From Atrichornis clamosus (Eukaryota > Chordata > Aves > Passeriformes > Menuridae), in the NCBI GenBank assembly GCA_013400975.1, contig WBMZ01009024.1, forward strand, positions 146,463 through 210,462: DNA of 64,000 nt. The letters run 5' to 3'. Positions 56,001 to 64,000 of the stretch are shown in pieces. The notes under the pieces were generated by a model. That model was given only the letters and a program-made list of their open reading frames with translations. It searched no databases and was not told the DNA's origin. Each line of letters opens with the position of its first letter. Position 1 is the first letter of the stretch. The translations under genes were made by a program, and so were the position numbers.

Positions 56001-59000
56001 GTGGGATGATTTATATGGGTAAAAGTCCCATCAACATCACTGTTAGTTATACAAAAATCTCCTTCTTTGCATCAATGAGAGCACAGCCACCTCTTCCTCC
56101 CCCTCCCACCACCTTGCACCTCTGTAAATAGATTGCACAGTACAGGTACACAGCCTTTAAGCTCATTAGGACAGGAGCAGCAGCATAGACACGGTAAGTT
56201 CCTTCCCAAGTGCTGTGAGAAGGCAGCAGCATGCACAGTCCCCAGCAAAGCACTCAGTTATGCCTGCATCTGCTATGTATCAGCTTGTACAAGCTCCCCT
56301 CTCGCTATTGCAAGTCCTCTTTAGAACTTCCTGAAATCAAATGATTTCTACTAGGTTTGGCTACATCTAAATGCTAACCTGACATCCTTCAATTAACACT
56401 TCTTTAATGATACAAAGCTAAGGCGAGGTGTAAACTGATGGTTTGATTTTATACCTTCTTGATGGTTCTGTCCCTAGACTTTTAAGCCAATTGTCATGAG
56501 TTTAGTGTAAGGTGGTGGGAAACTACTTTGTTGACCTATTCTGGGTTTGCTTCCCAGGCAAAACACCCAAACCTCAGCACGGGGAGATAACCAGATGGAG
56601 TTACAACAGATGAGTGCTCTGAAAAAGCACACTCATCTTCACCACCCCTTCTCAAGACAGACTTTCTTATTGTTTAAGGAGAACTACACATAGAAATGAG
56701 TGAAGTAATCAAATAACAACACTGCTTATCAAATCCATGCTCGGTGGGATTTTATTCCTGTTAAGCATCATCTACTGGTCAAACTTTGTCCATCAGACAA
56801 AACCTGCTGACTCCAACAGGCACAGAGACTCCAGTCAACAGAGGATCTGACAGTAGATTTGCATTTGTTTATAGCAGCTGTAGATCTACCCTTCCATTCT
56901 GTACCTATGTGAACACAGCAAAAGGAACCATTTTTGCCATCACCTCTAGCAAAGGAGTTGTCCAAACTGTAATGCAGAATGAGAATTAAAGCCACTTTAT
57001 ACTGCTTTTCTTTTAAAAATCTTGCTTAACCTTTTAAATCTATGTTAAAATATTATCTCCTACTGTGGTTCTTGGCTGTTAAATTGGAGCCAAAATTTTG
57101 AAGCAATCTTTACATCTTTAGTGTATCTTGACTACATACAACTAATATACAGATCAATTACAAACAGACACACAGCCAGGTACAAAGCAGGTGTATTTTG
57201 TTCTTTAAAGACACACATATGTGGAAACCATTTTTATAGCTTTTGAAAGAACTACACAGATATTTGTAAGCCAGCTAAAAAAGAAGCAGGCAGATCATTA
57301 ATTCTAAAAATAATTTTGAGGGAACAGGATAGATTAGTGGCAAAAACATCCACAAATAATTATTTTTTAGATAACCTCTAGTATGGCCTGTTGGAAACCA
57401 AAGGCGGGAAACTTCCATACTGAAGAATAAGAAGCATCACTTTATTTCTCATATAAGTTCTCTGCATGAACAGGTTGCATCTCTTATCCCATATTTTAGT
57501 TTTCTGATAGGCTAACCAGGTTCAGTATGTCAATATATATTCACAGTTGATTTCTGTACACCGGATTATCAGGAAGGGTCAGTCAGCAGTAGTTACAAGG
57601 ATGTTCCTGCTGCTTGGCCTACCTCTGACCCAGCAGAGATGCTTGGATAGTAAGGTCCAGATAATCCTTTTCTTGAGAAGCACTCAAAACCAGCCAATCC
57701 AGACCACTGCCACAGGCATCTTATTAGGGAGACAATGTAAAAGGCATCAGCAGGCCTCCTAGACTAAACCAGCTAGAACTGAGGAAGGGACATGTCTGGT
57801 TTCTATTCTGCAATTGACATTCTCATCCAGTTCAAAGAACTGAGCTACAGCCCTACCACTGCTGAAAATTCTCTTCCCTCAGGTATTTCCAACAATAAAT
57901 TTCAATGCTGAATAACACATTAAAAAAAAAAAAAAAAAGTTGAATCAACTCCCTAAGGCAATTCTTTCTGCTAGCACACAGAAAAGTGCTTCTGTGCATG
58001 CAATGACGCACGTCCTGACTTGGTTTTCCCTGTGTCCTTTAAATCCATTGAATGGGTCCTGGGTTAGGACAACATACTCTACCACAGATGCAGTTGCCTT
58101 ACAATGCAAAAGGATTTAGGAATTAAAAATGCACTACTGATATCTGCTCTCACCAAAAACACTCTGTCACAAGACGTCACCTTCCCTACTCTGAGAAAAG
58201 AAGTCCAGAAGAAACTCTTTTTAGCCGCACTTTTGCTCTGGGTTATAGTTTAGCTGCATGCACCTAAAGCAAGACAACAACCCTATTTTTTCACATATTT
58301 CATCAGGTACTTTATCAACATACCATCTTTCACAGAGGTAGGCTTTTGTGTGATTACTCCCACTTAGAGCTATTACTCCCACTCCTACTAATTAAAGTGC
58401 GAGTAAATCTCGCAGGCTGGGCAACAACATGGGGTTTCTGGACTAATTTCAAATGGGATATTTAATATCTAACTTTAAAGCACTGATGCTGTGAGTCCAT
58501 CAGAGTAAAGGATCAACTCTAACAATGATGAGGGCACTTCACAGGAGCTAACAGTTAAACTTACTATTAACCTACATTTCTGCTGCTTCCAAATTAGCCT
58601 TTCTACACACTAGGTTTTACCAATGAACCTGATTTATATACCAAATCAAAGTATCTGAAAAGCTACTTAGTTATGTTAATGATGGAATATATCCACAGTT
58701 CTAAAACTAGGCCACTAAATAAGCGTGGATGGATTTTCAATTTACGAGGACTAAGAAGTGACAATGAATTTTAGTTATATTTGTTCAGCCCCTTTGAAAA
58801 TACGCCTGTATTTGTATCAATCTCAAAATGCATCTGGTTGCCTAAGCATGGACCTCACTTTGGTGTTCAAAACCTGCAAGAAAGAAAAAAAATCCAACCT
58901 GTTTCAAAGTTCTTGATTATTTCATTTGGAAGGACACCTTCTAAGCACATTTGCTGGAATTGGAATGGGGAATTCGGGAAGGGAATTTCATGTCACTGCA

Positions 59001-62000
59001 GAGCAAATGTTTCTTCCAGCTGAGATATTACAGCTGACACTGACAAGCTTTGGAAGCAAGTTTACAGACAGATCAGACCTACATGCACTTTCTTACCCAT
59101 ACAAGTCTTGATTGGTGTAAAGAGAAGACAGAGGATGTTGTAAAGAGAGAGTGTAAATTAAAGGAGGGCGCTATTTCTACTTCTTCCCACATGTTTATAA
59201 GAGCAGAAGACAGCTGAGTTGTGCTGATTGGCGTTACTAAGCAGCACTTACGCATGATTATGCCCTGCATGCACTCCTTTGTCAGTCAAAGGGACTGAAA
59301 AGGAATTACTTCACACTTCACAAAACCAAGTTTAGCTAACACAGTTCAGTTTCCACTTGCAACTGTATGGATGGATTATGGATGGAAGATCAGGAGCACA
59401 GAGCCACCAAGGCTTAAGGTCTTAATGACACATGTCAGGTGCGCCATACCCCTGCCCTGTTAGAGCTGACACATCCAGGCTTAAGCATTTGTCACAATTA
59501 AACCATTACCTTAAATCACACAGTTGGGTTTAAACTAACACTTTTATTTCTCAGCAGCTGTGGTCAGAAGGCATGCCCACATACGCCTGGGGGAGTAGCT
59601 CAGCTGGACAGCAAAACACGTATCCAGGTACGTTGGAGATCACTTGCCCTTGGCTCATCATAGTTCAGAGGTCTCTGCAAACTGGGACAACCCTGTCATG
59701 TATCCGAGTCTACATGCCTGCTACACTCTGGCTCCAACATGGTTCTCACCTTACATTTGTTGTCAGAAGGATAAATTCAGAGGTAATTAGTGCCCACATA
59801 GTAAATTATGCATGAGTAAGCAGGTGAGAGTCCAAAGGTGCTGCAACACTTGCACACATACCAAGGATGGCTTAAACTGGTTTGAAAAAAAAGCAGTTCA
59901 AGCTCACTAATAAAAAGCTCAGCATTACTTCCTGAATATTTGCAGCTTCTTTTTTGGAGACATTTGTAAATTGGGTCTCACTACTAATTTTTAAGTCTGT
60001 ACTTGCTTTCATTGTGCAAATACAACTTATACTAGAAACATCAAAGAAAATGTGTATCTGGTAGAGAAAGTCTGACATCTATTTATGCCACTCATTTTGG
60101 GGGCAGGGCTAAGAGGCTTGCCTTTGACCATAGAGAAAGTAGAAGAAATAATCAAGTACTTGGCTTTTTGGAAAATTTTCAGTGATATTCCTTTCTATAG
60201 TAGAATACCCAAGTTTTCCTTTGAGGTCAGGAATGCTGCCTTCTGTTCCAGGTTAATCCTTCATCTTGGTGCCACATTCCCAAGGTGGAGAGTTGACTAC
60301 AGATTTTCTGTTTGGCTGCAAGCACTAGAAAGATTCACTTTCATTTAGTGTAATCTCCTGCTTTGTGATATGTCTGGAATTTTCACCACCCACTACTGGG
60401 GCAGATTTTCTTGCTTTATTTTGCTAAGAGTTTGGCTCCTGTTTAAAAGTGAGAAGGAGCTGCTAACGGTTTTACTAGAGTCTTCACCTAAGTATCTGAG
60501 ATTCTTCTGAACTAGCAATTCAAAAATTATCAGTATGCAAAGAAAAAAAAAGGTGAAAAAAATGCCTTTTGGCACCTAAGTGATAATTGCATTCTTTTGA
60601 AAGTCAGGTCCCAACTACTGGAGATGATCACCGAAAATACATATCTACATGTCTTCTAAATGTGCATAGAGGCAAATTTGTGAATAATGGACTAAAATGC
60701 AGCAGAAGGAGATGAGAATTCACCTACCCTTAGTCTTAAGGAAAAAAACCCCAAACACCACGTTTATAGTATCTGGAAAAACTGGCACTAAAAACGACCT
60801 TATTGGCCAAATTCAAAGCACAAAAAATAAAATATACTTTCTATGTATTATTATTTTTGTCTCATTTTCAATTTTTATCTATGAATCTTTTGATAGTATC
60901 ACTTTATGCTATTCCTGTCTCCCAAGATCATAAAAATGCAATCACAAATCAGATTTGGTAACAATGAGAAATTGACTTCCATCTAAACATGAACTGCAAG
61001 TTATGGTCACAACATGGGAGACAACTCGTCTAAGGAAAGGGCCACAGTGACACAGCGGTCTGGGCTCTTCTGGTTTTGGTTTGGTTTTTTTAAACAATGC
61101 AGATTACTGATATTTGCCAGTTAAGTCTCCATAGCCTCAAACATTTAAACACACAATATATAAAACTGCATTATGAAAGGCAGACATACTGTCTATGGAG
61201 TAGCCTCAATCAAACTACTGTGTTTTCTTTTTCCTTCTTTCTAAATATTCACACCAAGGAAAAAACTCCTTTTTACCAATTAGAGCCCTAAAAATCAAAA
61301 TCATTCATGGTATGGCCTCAGAGGTATCAACCTGAGAATTCTGCATCAAAGAAACAGTATCAGGAATGTTATAACCCAGAAGTACTTTACATGGCTTTTA
61401 CTAGCCATCCTATATATCTATTAAACATAGCAGGCTTCTAACACACTTGGGAAGAGAGAAACCAGTCTTGCTGTTTACAGATTTGAACAAAACCTTTGCT
61501 GAGATTTGCATTTCCAATGTTTTTTCTATCTTTTGCCTAGTATTTGCCACCTACAGTCACTGCCCTGCAGACTATGAAACTTACAGCATTTAACACCTGT
61601 ATTACTTTAAAAATGGCTTGACAGAAAATGATCTTGTCAACATATGTTTGTATCTAAATAAAACAAAACAAAACCAAGGACCAGTGTTTATAAGTGTGCT
61701 CCTGCAACTCTGGGGATGTCCCTCATGTATGCACTGTTAAACACATGAGCAAGCATCCCCAGTATCAAAGACTACAATTTTAACAAGCTGAGGTCTCTGC
61801 AACACTCCTAACAATTTTAACTGCTACACAGTACTAGCTGCCTCAATAGAATACCTAATGAAAGTGTAGTTAATGATGAAGACTTATCTACTTGTTTATC
61901 CTGCAATTATACCAAAGATTCTAGACAGATGTGAGAATCTCAGAGATGCTTCTCTTCACGTGTGACCCAGTAAAAGGATGCTGTCAGGCAGATTTATTCC

Positions 62001-63917
62001 CTTAGTTTGGGGTTACTGAAAGAATGCTTGAACTTCATACTAATTGGAACATTCCCATCAACATTCTAAGTGAAATATCAATAATTTGGGTTTCCTTCTT
62101 GAACGCAAATATTCTCACCCTGCAGTGCTTGTAACATGACACAGTGTATTTACACCAGGTTATCAGATCAGAGCATGAAATGAAGCAGAAACCAAACCGA
62201 AATTCCCTAAGACCACTTTACCGTACTTGATTGCAAACATTTTTAGTACTGTTAGAAACTGACAGAATTTTAGCATGACAACATCCTTCTGAGTATGTCA
62301 GGTTCACACGTGCAAAAGCCTAAGCCCTGCATTGTAAGAATGTGTGTGAACACGTGAAAGACGTGACTAGGTGTGTACAAGCCTTTCCTACAAGAGACTA
62401 GAAGCCCCAGCAGCAGTGATACTCACGTTGGCACTGTCCCCAGGACACTCGGGCCCAGCCCCAGCAGCAGTCAATTCTGCTTCCAAAGCGACACAGTCCT
62501 GGAGAGGAGACCATGTGTCTGGGCCACCTGAACAAGACAATTCAACAAAGTCTGGTGAAACATTTTGAAAGTAGTTAAAATTACCCTAGAGTAAAAGAAA
62601 AAACAAACAAACAAACTACCAACCAATCAAGCAAACAAAAAGACAAAGACCAGCAAAAATCTCTCCTGCATAGAGATATATAACCTTTCTTAAGAGAGGC
62701 TCTCAGCTGAGCCTAGGATATTTCTATCAGTAACATATCAGTTTAGTTAAAAAAATGTAAATGACTACAGGTGGAGAGGGGCAAAGATAATTAGGGTAAC
62801 TCAGCAAAGCCTGAAAAAGCTGACATGCTTTGCAGGATGCTCACTGCTGCCACTCCCAGGCTGGCATCGAACCATTTCAGAAGTCTGAAACTGAATTTAC
62901 AGCATGGAATAAACACCATCATAAAGTTTCAGCACTGTCTTATTTCACAATATGTGGCCAAATTTTCTCACTGAAACATTAAAGGAAAAAAAGACTCAAA
63001 AGAAAATCCATTAAGTTAAATACTGAGGGAGAGCTGTATTCTTCCCCTGTTCCAAGGAAAAGACACCACGGCCTCACGCAGTTACAAAGTATTGACACGA
63101 ATCAGTACTGACTTTTTTAAGGACAAGCTGAAATCCCATGAGCGCTGCATTTGAACAAACCCGAAAAGCCGCCATCCCTGGGGAGGGAGGGGGTCGCTCT
63201 GCCAGACCGCCCCTCACAGAGCGGTGTCCGCTCCCCGCAGCGCCGCCGATCGCGACACCTGGCACGACACGGCACGACATGACACGACACCTGACACGAC
63301 ACGGCCCGGCGGGCACGCGCGCCCCAAGCTTCGTGTTAAAACTTGAGTCGCGATCTTCGCCGTCGTCTGTTTCAAGTGCCCCGGGCGTCAATAAGCTGAT
63401 TTTATCTTTACAGCACGCGATGCGCTTTGTTTTTGATTCTTGCGGGACGCAGCCCCGCCGGAGCAATAAACTTATTTTATAAGGCTGGGGCGGGGAGCCG
63501 AGGGAGTCCGTCCCGCGAAGCTCGGGAGCGGCACCGGGCGGCACCGCGAGCAGCGCGACTCCACCTGCGGCCGCCCCCGGCCGGCCGTGCCCCCGGGCAC
63601 CTCTTCCCGGCGGGGGGAACGGGAGCGCCGACACAAGTCCCGCCGGGGGCTCCGGCCACCTCCGCCTCGCTGGGAGGCAGTCCCGGGGGCCGGTGCCAGG
63701 CAGGAGCCCGCGGGCCACCACAGAGCCCGGCGTCAAACGGGGAGAGCCCGGGCTCCTCCCGCGGGGGCTCCGACCTGCCCGAGGGAACGCCAACTTCTCC
63801 CTGCCCGGCCGGTCCCGACCGCCACCCCCGCTCTCCCCGCGCCTACCTTCTGTCAAACTCCCCGGCCGCCCCCAGGGAGAGGCAGGACGCCAGGAGCAGC
63901 CGCAGGGAGAGCTCCAT
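13999..63917 (-). CDS. NPNT: Nephronectin, whole gene (12 coding exons, spliced)
   Basis: Nephronectin is a secreted basement-membrane protein whose RGD motif binds integrin alpha8beta1; in mammals it is needed for kidney bud outgrowth. I joined 12 minus-strand exons with GT/AG sites: 63917-63847, 62527-62427, 46649-46557, 38644-38525, 37712-37593, 32909-32775, 31572-31450, 29702-29127, 20015-19920, 19531-19433, 15925-15669 and 14094-13999. They total 1887 nt, or 628 codons plus TAG, with all phases consistent. Domain order is signal peptide (1-19), Cys/Trp-rich N-terminus (24-58), five EGF-like modules (about 58-255), Pro/Thr linker (255-446) with RGD at 442-444, LFEILEIER at 457-465, and MAM (about 480-628). 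Order and many residues match mammalian nephronectin rather than the related EGFL6, which lacks this linker sequence. Human nephronectin is about 565 residues, so this linker is longer. Odd feature: codon 283 in exon 8 reads TAA in the frame set by the flanking exons. Confidence 0.96.
14095..15668 (-). other. NPNT: NPNT intron 11
   Basis: 1.57 kb with GTAAGT donor and TAG acceptor. I see no other feature apart from GC-richer sequence around 14360-14560 with no coding resemblance. Confidence 0.85.
15669..15925 (-). CDS. NPNT: NPNT exon 11: core of MAM domain
   Basis: 257 nt, entered in phase 1 and left in phase 0. The acceptor is CCACTGCAG|GGGG and the donor is AAGAGT|GTAAGT. It encodes residues 512-597: [44 protein letters not shown] and [10 protein letters not shown]. 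This is the most strongly conserved stretch in the window and the decisive identification of NPNT. Confidence 0.96.
15926..19432 (-). other. NPNT: NPNT intron 10
   Basis: 3.5 kb. Mostly AT-rich with homopolymer runs, but it contains a GC- and CpG-richer patch at about 18360-18620 that stands out from its surroundings. Confidence 0.85.
17107..17150. repeat. AT-rich low-complexity tract, intron 10
   Basis: Almost pure A/T with repeated TAATTATTTA-type units. A T16 homopolymer follows at about 17459-17474. Confidence 0.7.
19433..19531 (-). CDS. NPNT: NPNT exon 10: start of MAM domain
   Basis: 99 nt, phase 1 to 1. The acceptor is TTCTGCCAG|GTGT and the donor is TCAG|GTAAGT. It encodes residues 479-512: [28 protein letters not shown] in two conserved pieces, the typical MAM opening with C-x-F-(D)-x-G-L-C-x-W. 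Only 388 bp separate it from exon 9, and a pure T run (as read on this strand) lies in its upstream intron. Confidence 0.95.
19532..19919 (-). other. NPNT: NPNT intron 9
   Basis: 388 bp between the synergy exon and the first MAM exon. It contains a T14 run (read on the gene strand) at 19558-19571, just upstream of the exon 10 acceptor. Confidence 0.9.
19920..20015 (-). CDS. NPNT: NPNT exon 9: integrin-synergy exon (LFEILEIER)
   Basis: 96 nt, phase 1 to 1. The acceptor is TTCCCACAG|TTCC and the donor is CCCAG|GTAAAG. It encodes residues 447-479: [20 protein letters not shown] and an acidic tail with ANDDPG. Mammalian nephronectin has LFEIFEIER here, reported to strengthen alpha8beta1 binding beyond the RGD. 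In known mammalian isoforms this exon may be skipped, so that DVF joins S-VLVHSC. The same alternative junction is in phase here (exon 8 leftover A plus GT of exon 10 gives Ser). Confidence 0.93.
21915..22121. repeat. Three-copy 69-bp minisatellite in NPNT intron 8
   Basis: The motif beginning TGGAACAGACACATGGCC recurs at 21921, 21990 and 22059, exactly 69 bp apart, and the three copies look identical by eye. Since 69 is a multiple of three and stops are absent, several frames stay open on both strands (for example a 141-aa minus-strand frame with a 23-residue repeat). I regard those frames as by-products. Confidence 0.92.
22564..22878. repeat. Tandem duplication of about 157 bp flanking a single N
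   Basis: Copy 1 is 22564-22718 and copy 2 is 22721-22878, with N at 22719. They differ by about one substitution (CCACTTC versus CCATTTC) and a 3-bp insertion (CTG in GCACTGCTATT). This near-identity around an undetermined base looks like unmerged contig ends or two haplotypes joined at a gap, not a biological duplication. Confidence 0.85.
29127..29702 (-). CDS. NPNT: NPNT exon 8: Pro/Thr-rich linker with RGD, containing an internal in-frame stop
   Basis: 576 nt, a multiple of three, phase 1 to 1. The acceptor is CTCTTTGCAG|TTAC and the donor is TTCA|GTAAGT. The start matches nephronectin (VMIEPAGP, then FKGN). The end carries [16 protein letters not shown], whose RGD (29134-29142) is the integrin alpha8beta1 site. 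Between them lies a long Pro/Thr array, a likely O-glycosylated spacer. Codon 283 (29617-29619) is TAA in this frame, and the stretch from about 29645 to 29580 resembles the family only when read one base out of frame (ILDVGG). This could be sequencing error, a true bird change bypassed by splicing, or a null allele. Exon identity is certain; the reading of its first 150 nt is not. Confidence 0.88.
29353..29544 (-). repeat. NPNT: Coding minisatellite for the Pro/Thr linker (PTPR-type units)
   Basis: About 190 bp of degenerate 12-bp units encode repeats of RPTP, GPTT and RPTP across residues about 308-371. Higher-order similarity is visible as nearly identical blocks of GTCGGCC/GAGGAGTTGGCCTGGGTGTC on the plus strand. 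Because the unit is a multiple of three, the array is open in more than one frame; a neighbouring frame gives [12 protein letters not shown] repeats that are not real protein. Mammalian nephronectin has a shorter [11 protein letters not shown] version. Confidence 0.85.
29550..29702 (-). other. NPNT: Disrupted 153-nt 5' part of exon 8 and candidate alternative acceptor
   Basis: Frame 0 from exon 7 gives VMIEPAGP and FKGN, then a TAA at 29619-29617. The neighbouring frame gives the family-like [17 protein letters not shown]. Frame 0 is family-like again at [12 protein letters not shown]. The segment ends at CTGCTTTTGTTACAG|AAAGG, a pyrimidine-rich 3' splice site. Using it would join exon 7 (one leftover C) to AA at 29549 and stay in frame, giving a 577-residue protein. 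Use of this acceptor is inference. Confidence 0.55.
29703..31449 (-). other. NPNT: NPNT intron 7
   Basis: 1.7 kb with GTATGT donor and TTTGCAG acceptor. No further exon or repeat was seen. Confidence 0.85.
31450..31572 (-). CDS. NPNT: NPNT exon 7: calcium-binding EGF-like module 5
   Basis: 123 nt, phase 1 to 1. The acceptor is GTTGCAG|ATAT and the donor is ATAC|GTATGT. It encodes residues 214-255: [25 protein letters not shown] and NGTNCI. This is the last EGF module before the Pro/Thr linker. Its phase-1 end is compatible both with the standard exon 8 acceptor (29702) and with an internal acceptor at 29549. Confidence 0.94.
31573..32774 (-). other. NPNT: NPNT intron 6
   Basis: 1.2 kb with GTAATA donor and TTGCAG acceptor. 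Nothing else was seen. Confidence 0.85.
32775..32909 (-). CDS. NPNT: NPNT exon 6: calcium-binding EGF-like module 4
   Basis: 135 nt, phase 1 to 1. The acceptor is TTTCCACAG|ATAT and the donor is CATG|GTAATAA. It encodes residues 169-214: [24 protein letters not shown] and [15 protein letters not shown]. The Asp/Asn-hydroxylation-type motif C-x-N-T-F-G-S-Y-x-C is intact, as expected for a calcium-binding EGF domain. Confidence 0.95.
32910..37592 (-). other. NPNT: NPNT intron 5
   Basis: 4.7 kb with GTAAGT donor. It holds a CpG-richer patch at about 34130-34400; the rest is AT-rich without recognisable features. Confidence 0.85.
37593..37712 (-). CDS. NPNT: NPNT exon 5: EGF-like module 3
   Basis: 120 nt, phase 1 to 1. 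The acceptor is TTCCCCAG|ATGC and the donor is GTAG|GTAAGTG. It encodes residues 129-169: [18 protein letters not shown], then [11 protein letters not shown] and PDGRTCVD, with the full cysteine pattern. Only about 0.8 kb separates it from exon 4. Confidence 0.95.
37713..38524 (-). other. NPNT: NPNT intron 4
   Basis: 0.8 kb with GTACGG donor and CCCCAG acceptor. It includes a poly(A)/(GA) tract at about 37906-37930 on the plus strand. Confidence 0.88.
38525..38644 (-). CDS. NPNT: NPNT exon 4: calcium-binding EGF-like module 2
   Basis: 120 nt, phase 1 to 1. The acceptor is TTTCAG|ATCT and the donor is TCAA|GTACGG. It encodes residues 89-129, starting with the calcium-binding signature DLNECG, then [18 protein letters not shown] and a tail ending in DGTCSS. 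The match to mammalian nephronectin is almost residue for residue. Open reading continues into the intron, so the donor is placed by family length and GT consensus. Confidence 0.95.
39686..39701. repeat. Short (AC)n microsatellite, intron 3
   Basis: A run of about eight AC dinucleotides in GGTAGACACACACACACACAG. Confidence 0.75.
43625..43664. repeat. 20-bp tandem duplication, intron 3
   Basis: TTGTGTCTATATCTAACCAA is followed directly by a second copy with one change (AACAA). A simple local duplication with no visible function. Confidence 0.8.
46557..46649 (-). CDS. NPNT: NPNT exon 3: EGF-like module 1
   Basis: 93 nt, phase 1 to 1. The acceptor is TTTGCAG|CTAT and the donor is CAAG|GTAGGA. 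It encodes residues 58-89, a compact non-calcium-binding EGF module with [18 protein letters not shown] and then GYTGKTC. All six cysteines are present. It follows the 15.8-kb intron 2. Confidence 0.95.
46650..62426 (-). other. NPNT: NPNT intron 2 (largest)
   Basis: 15.8 kb between the N-terminal exon and EGF module 1. It contains homopolymer tracts (T13 at about 49583, T17 at about 54453, A17 at about 57922) and a possible fragment of an old amniote interspersed repeat near 51080-51112. No exon or other gene was seen on either strand. Confidence 0.83.
62427..62527 (-). CDS. NPNT: NPNT exon 2: Cys/Trp-rich N-terminal segment
   Basis: 101 nt, entered in phase 2 and left in phase 1. The acceptor is TTGTTCAG|GTGG and the donor is CAAC|GTGAGT. 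It encodes residues 24-58, with the conserved nephronectin/EGFL6 core [17 protein letters not shown] followed by WGQCQ. The Cys and Trp positions match the mammalian protein. Its reverse complement carries a spurious open frame. Confidence 0.95.
62600..62640. repeat. (AAAC)n-like microsatellite, intron 1
   Basis: AAACAAACAAACAAAC followed by degenerate AACC/AATC/AAAC units next to exon 2 on its 5' side. Confidence 0.7.
63251..63304. repeat. Short CACGACAC-type tandem repeat in intron 1
   Basis: About 54 bp of imperfect units of roughly 10-12 bp (GGCACGACAC, GACACGACAC, CTGACACGACAC) in the CpG island, downstream of exon 1. Confidence 0.8.
63847..63917 (-). CDS. NPNT: NPNT exon 1: start codon and signal peptide
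   Basis: ATG is at 63917-63915 in a strong Kozak context (GCCATGG). The exon encodes a classic signal peptide: charged start, a Leu-rich core ([12 protein letters not shown]), a small-residue cleavage region AAG and then EFDR, which matches the mature nephronectin N-terminus. It is 71 nt and ends in phase 2 at AAG|GTAGGC; the split Arg codon is completed by the first G of exon 2. It sits in a CpG island. The start is chosen because it is the ATG that gives the signal peptide and the correct phase into exon 2. Confidence 0.93.
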
Positions 63918-64000
63918 GGCCGGCCGGGTCTCCGCTGGCCGCCGAGGCGGCCCCGGGCGGGCGGCGGAGGCGCTGCCGGGCGGGCGGGGGTCCGGCTGCC

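Larger units (their letters stand above)
62528..63846 (-). other. NPNT: NPNT intron 1
   Basis: 1.3 kb, unusually short for a first intron in this gene. Its 5' part lies in the CpG island and has the CACGACAC repeat; its 3' part has the AAAC microsatellite. Confidence 0.88.
63140..64000 (-). promoter_or_regulatory. NPNT: CpG island with NPNT 5' UTR, exon 1 and proximal promoter (cut by window end)
   Basis: Base composition switches sharply from AT-rich to very GC-rich and CpG-dense at about 63140 and stays so to the window end. It surrounds exon 1. The 83 nt upstream of the ATG hold several GC-box-like CCCGCCC / GGGCGGG sequences (63951-63990). No TATA box is visible in the available sequence. 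The transcription start may be in these 83 nt or beyond the edge. Confidence 0.8.

Noticed and set aside
57922..57938. A17 tract as a possible retrocopy tail
   Set aside because: The upstream sequence shows no coding or mRNA-like resemblance, and target-site duplications were not evident.
59586..59660. tRNA-like A-box (TAGCTCAGCTGG)
   Set aside because: No matching B-box or cloverleaf follows at the required spacing. It may be chance or a tRNA-derived SINE scrap.
63074..63856. Open frame of 260 codons on the minus strand across intron 1
   Set aside because: It begins at the exon 1 donor in a frame other than that of the signal peptide, runs through GC-rich intron sequence where stops are rare, and shows no domain. 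Exon 1 to exon 2 splicing explains the region.

Overview
This is a vertebrate nuclear genomic window. It carries one recognisable protein-coding gene, nephronectin (NPNT), lying entirely on the minus strand in 12 coding exons between 63917 (ATG) and 13999 (stop). The long AT-rich introns, GT/AG splice sites, CpG-island first exon and absence of dense interspersed repeats fit an amniote, most likely a bird. The bird call is an inference from compact gene size and protein resemblance, not from a diagnostic element.

Layout from right to left, in the direction of transcription. 63140-64000 is a CpG island with the 5' UTR and exon 1 (signal peptide). Exon 2 (62427-62527) encodes the conserved Cys/Trp-rich N-terminal segment. 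Exons 3-7 (46557-46649, 38525-38644, 37593-37712, 32775-32909, 31450-31572) each encode one EGF-like module. Exon 8 (29127-29702) encodes the Pro/Thr-rich linker ending in the integrin-binding RGD. Exon 9 (19920-20015) encodes a short alternative-type exon with an LFEILEIER synergy-like motif. Exons 10-12 (19433-19531, 15669-15925, 13999-14094) encode the MAM domain. A 3' UTR of about 1.1 kb runs to a poly(A) signal at 12882-12887. Positions 1 to about 12860 hold no gene I can support.

The spliced CDS is 1887 nt (628 codons plus stop), and all 12 exon phases agree. The one break is inside exon 8. The exon length is a multiple of three and both ends match nephronectin in the same frame, but a middle stretch of about 80 nt matches only in a shifted frame, and the true frame meets TAA at 29617-29619. 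A good acceptor at 29549/29550 is in phase with exon 7 and would remove exactly the damaged 153 nt. The bird may therefore use a shortened exon 8, or the assembly may contain two indel errors here.

Other structure: a three-copy 69-bp minisatellite in intron 8 (21915-22121), a near-identical tandem duplication of about 157 bp separated by a lone N (22564-22878, probably an assembly artefact), a linker-coding minisatellite in exon 8, and a few GC-rich intronic patches. I found no mobile system, CRISPR array, RNA gene or novel multi-gene system.
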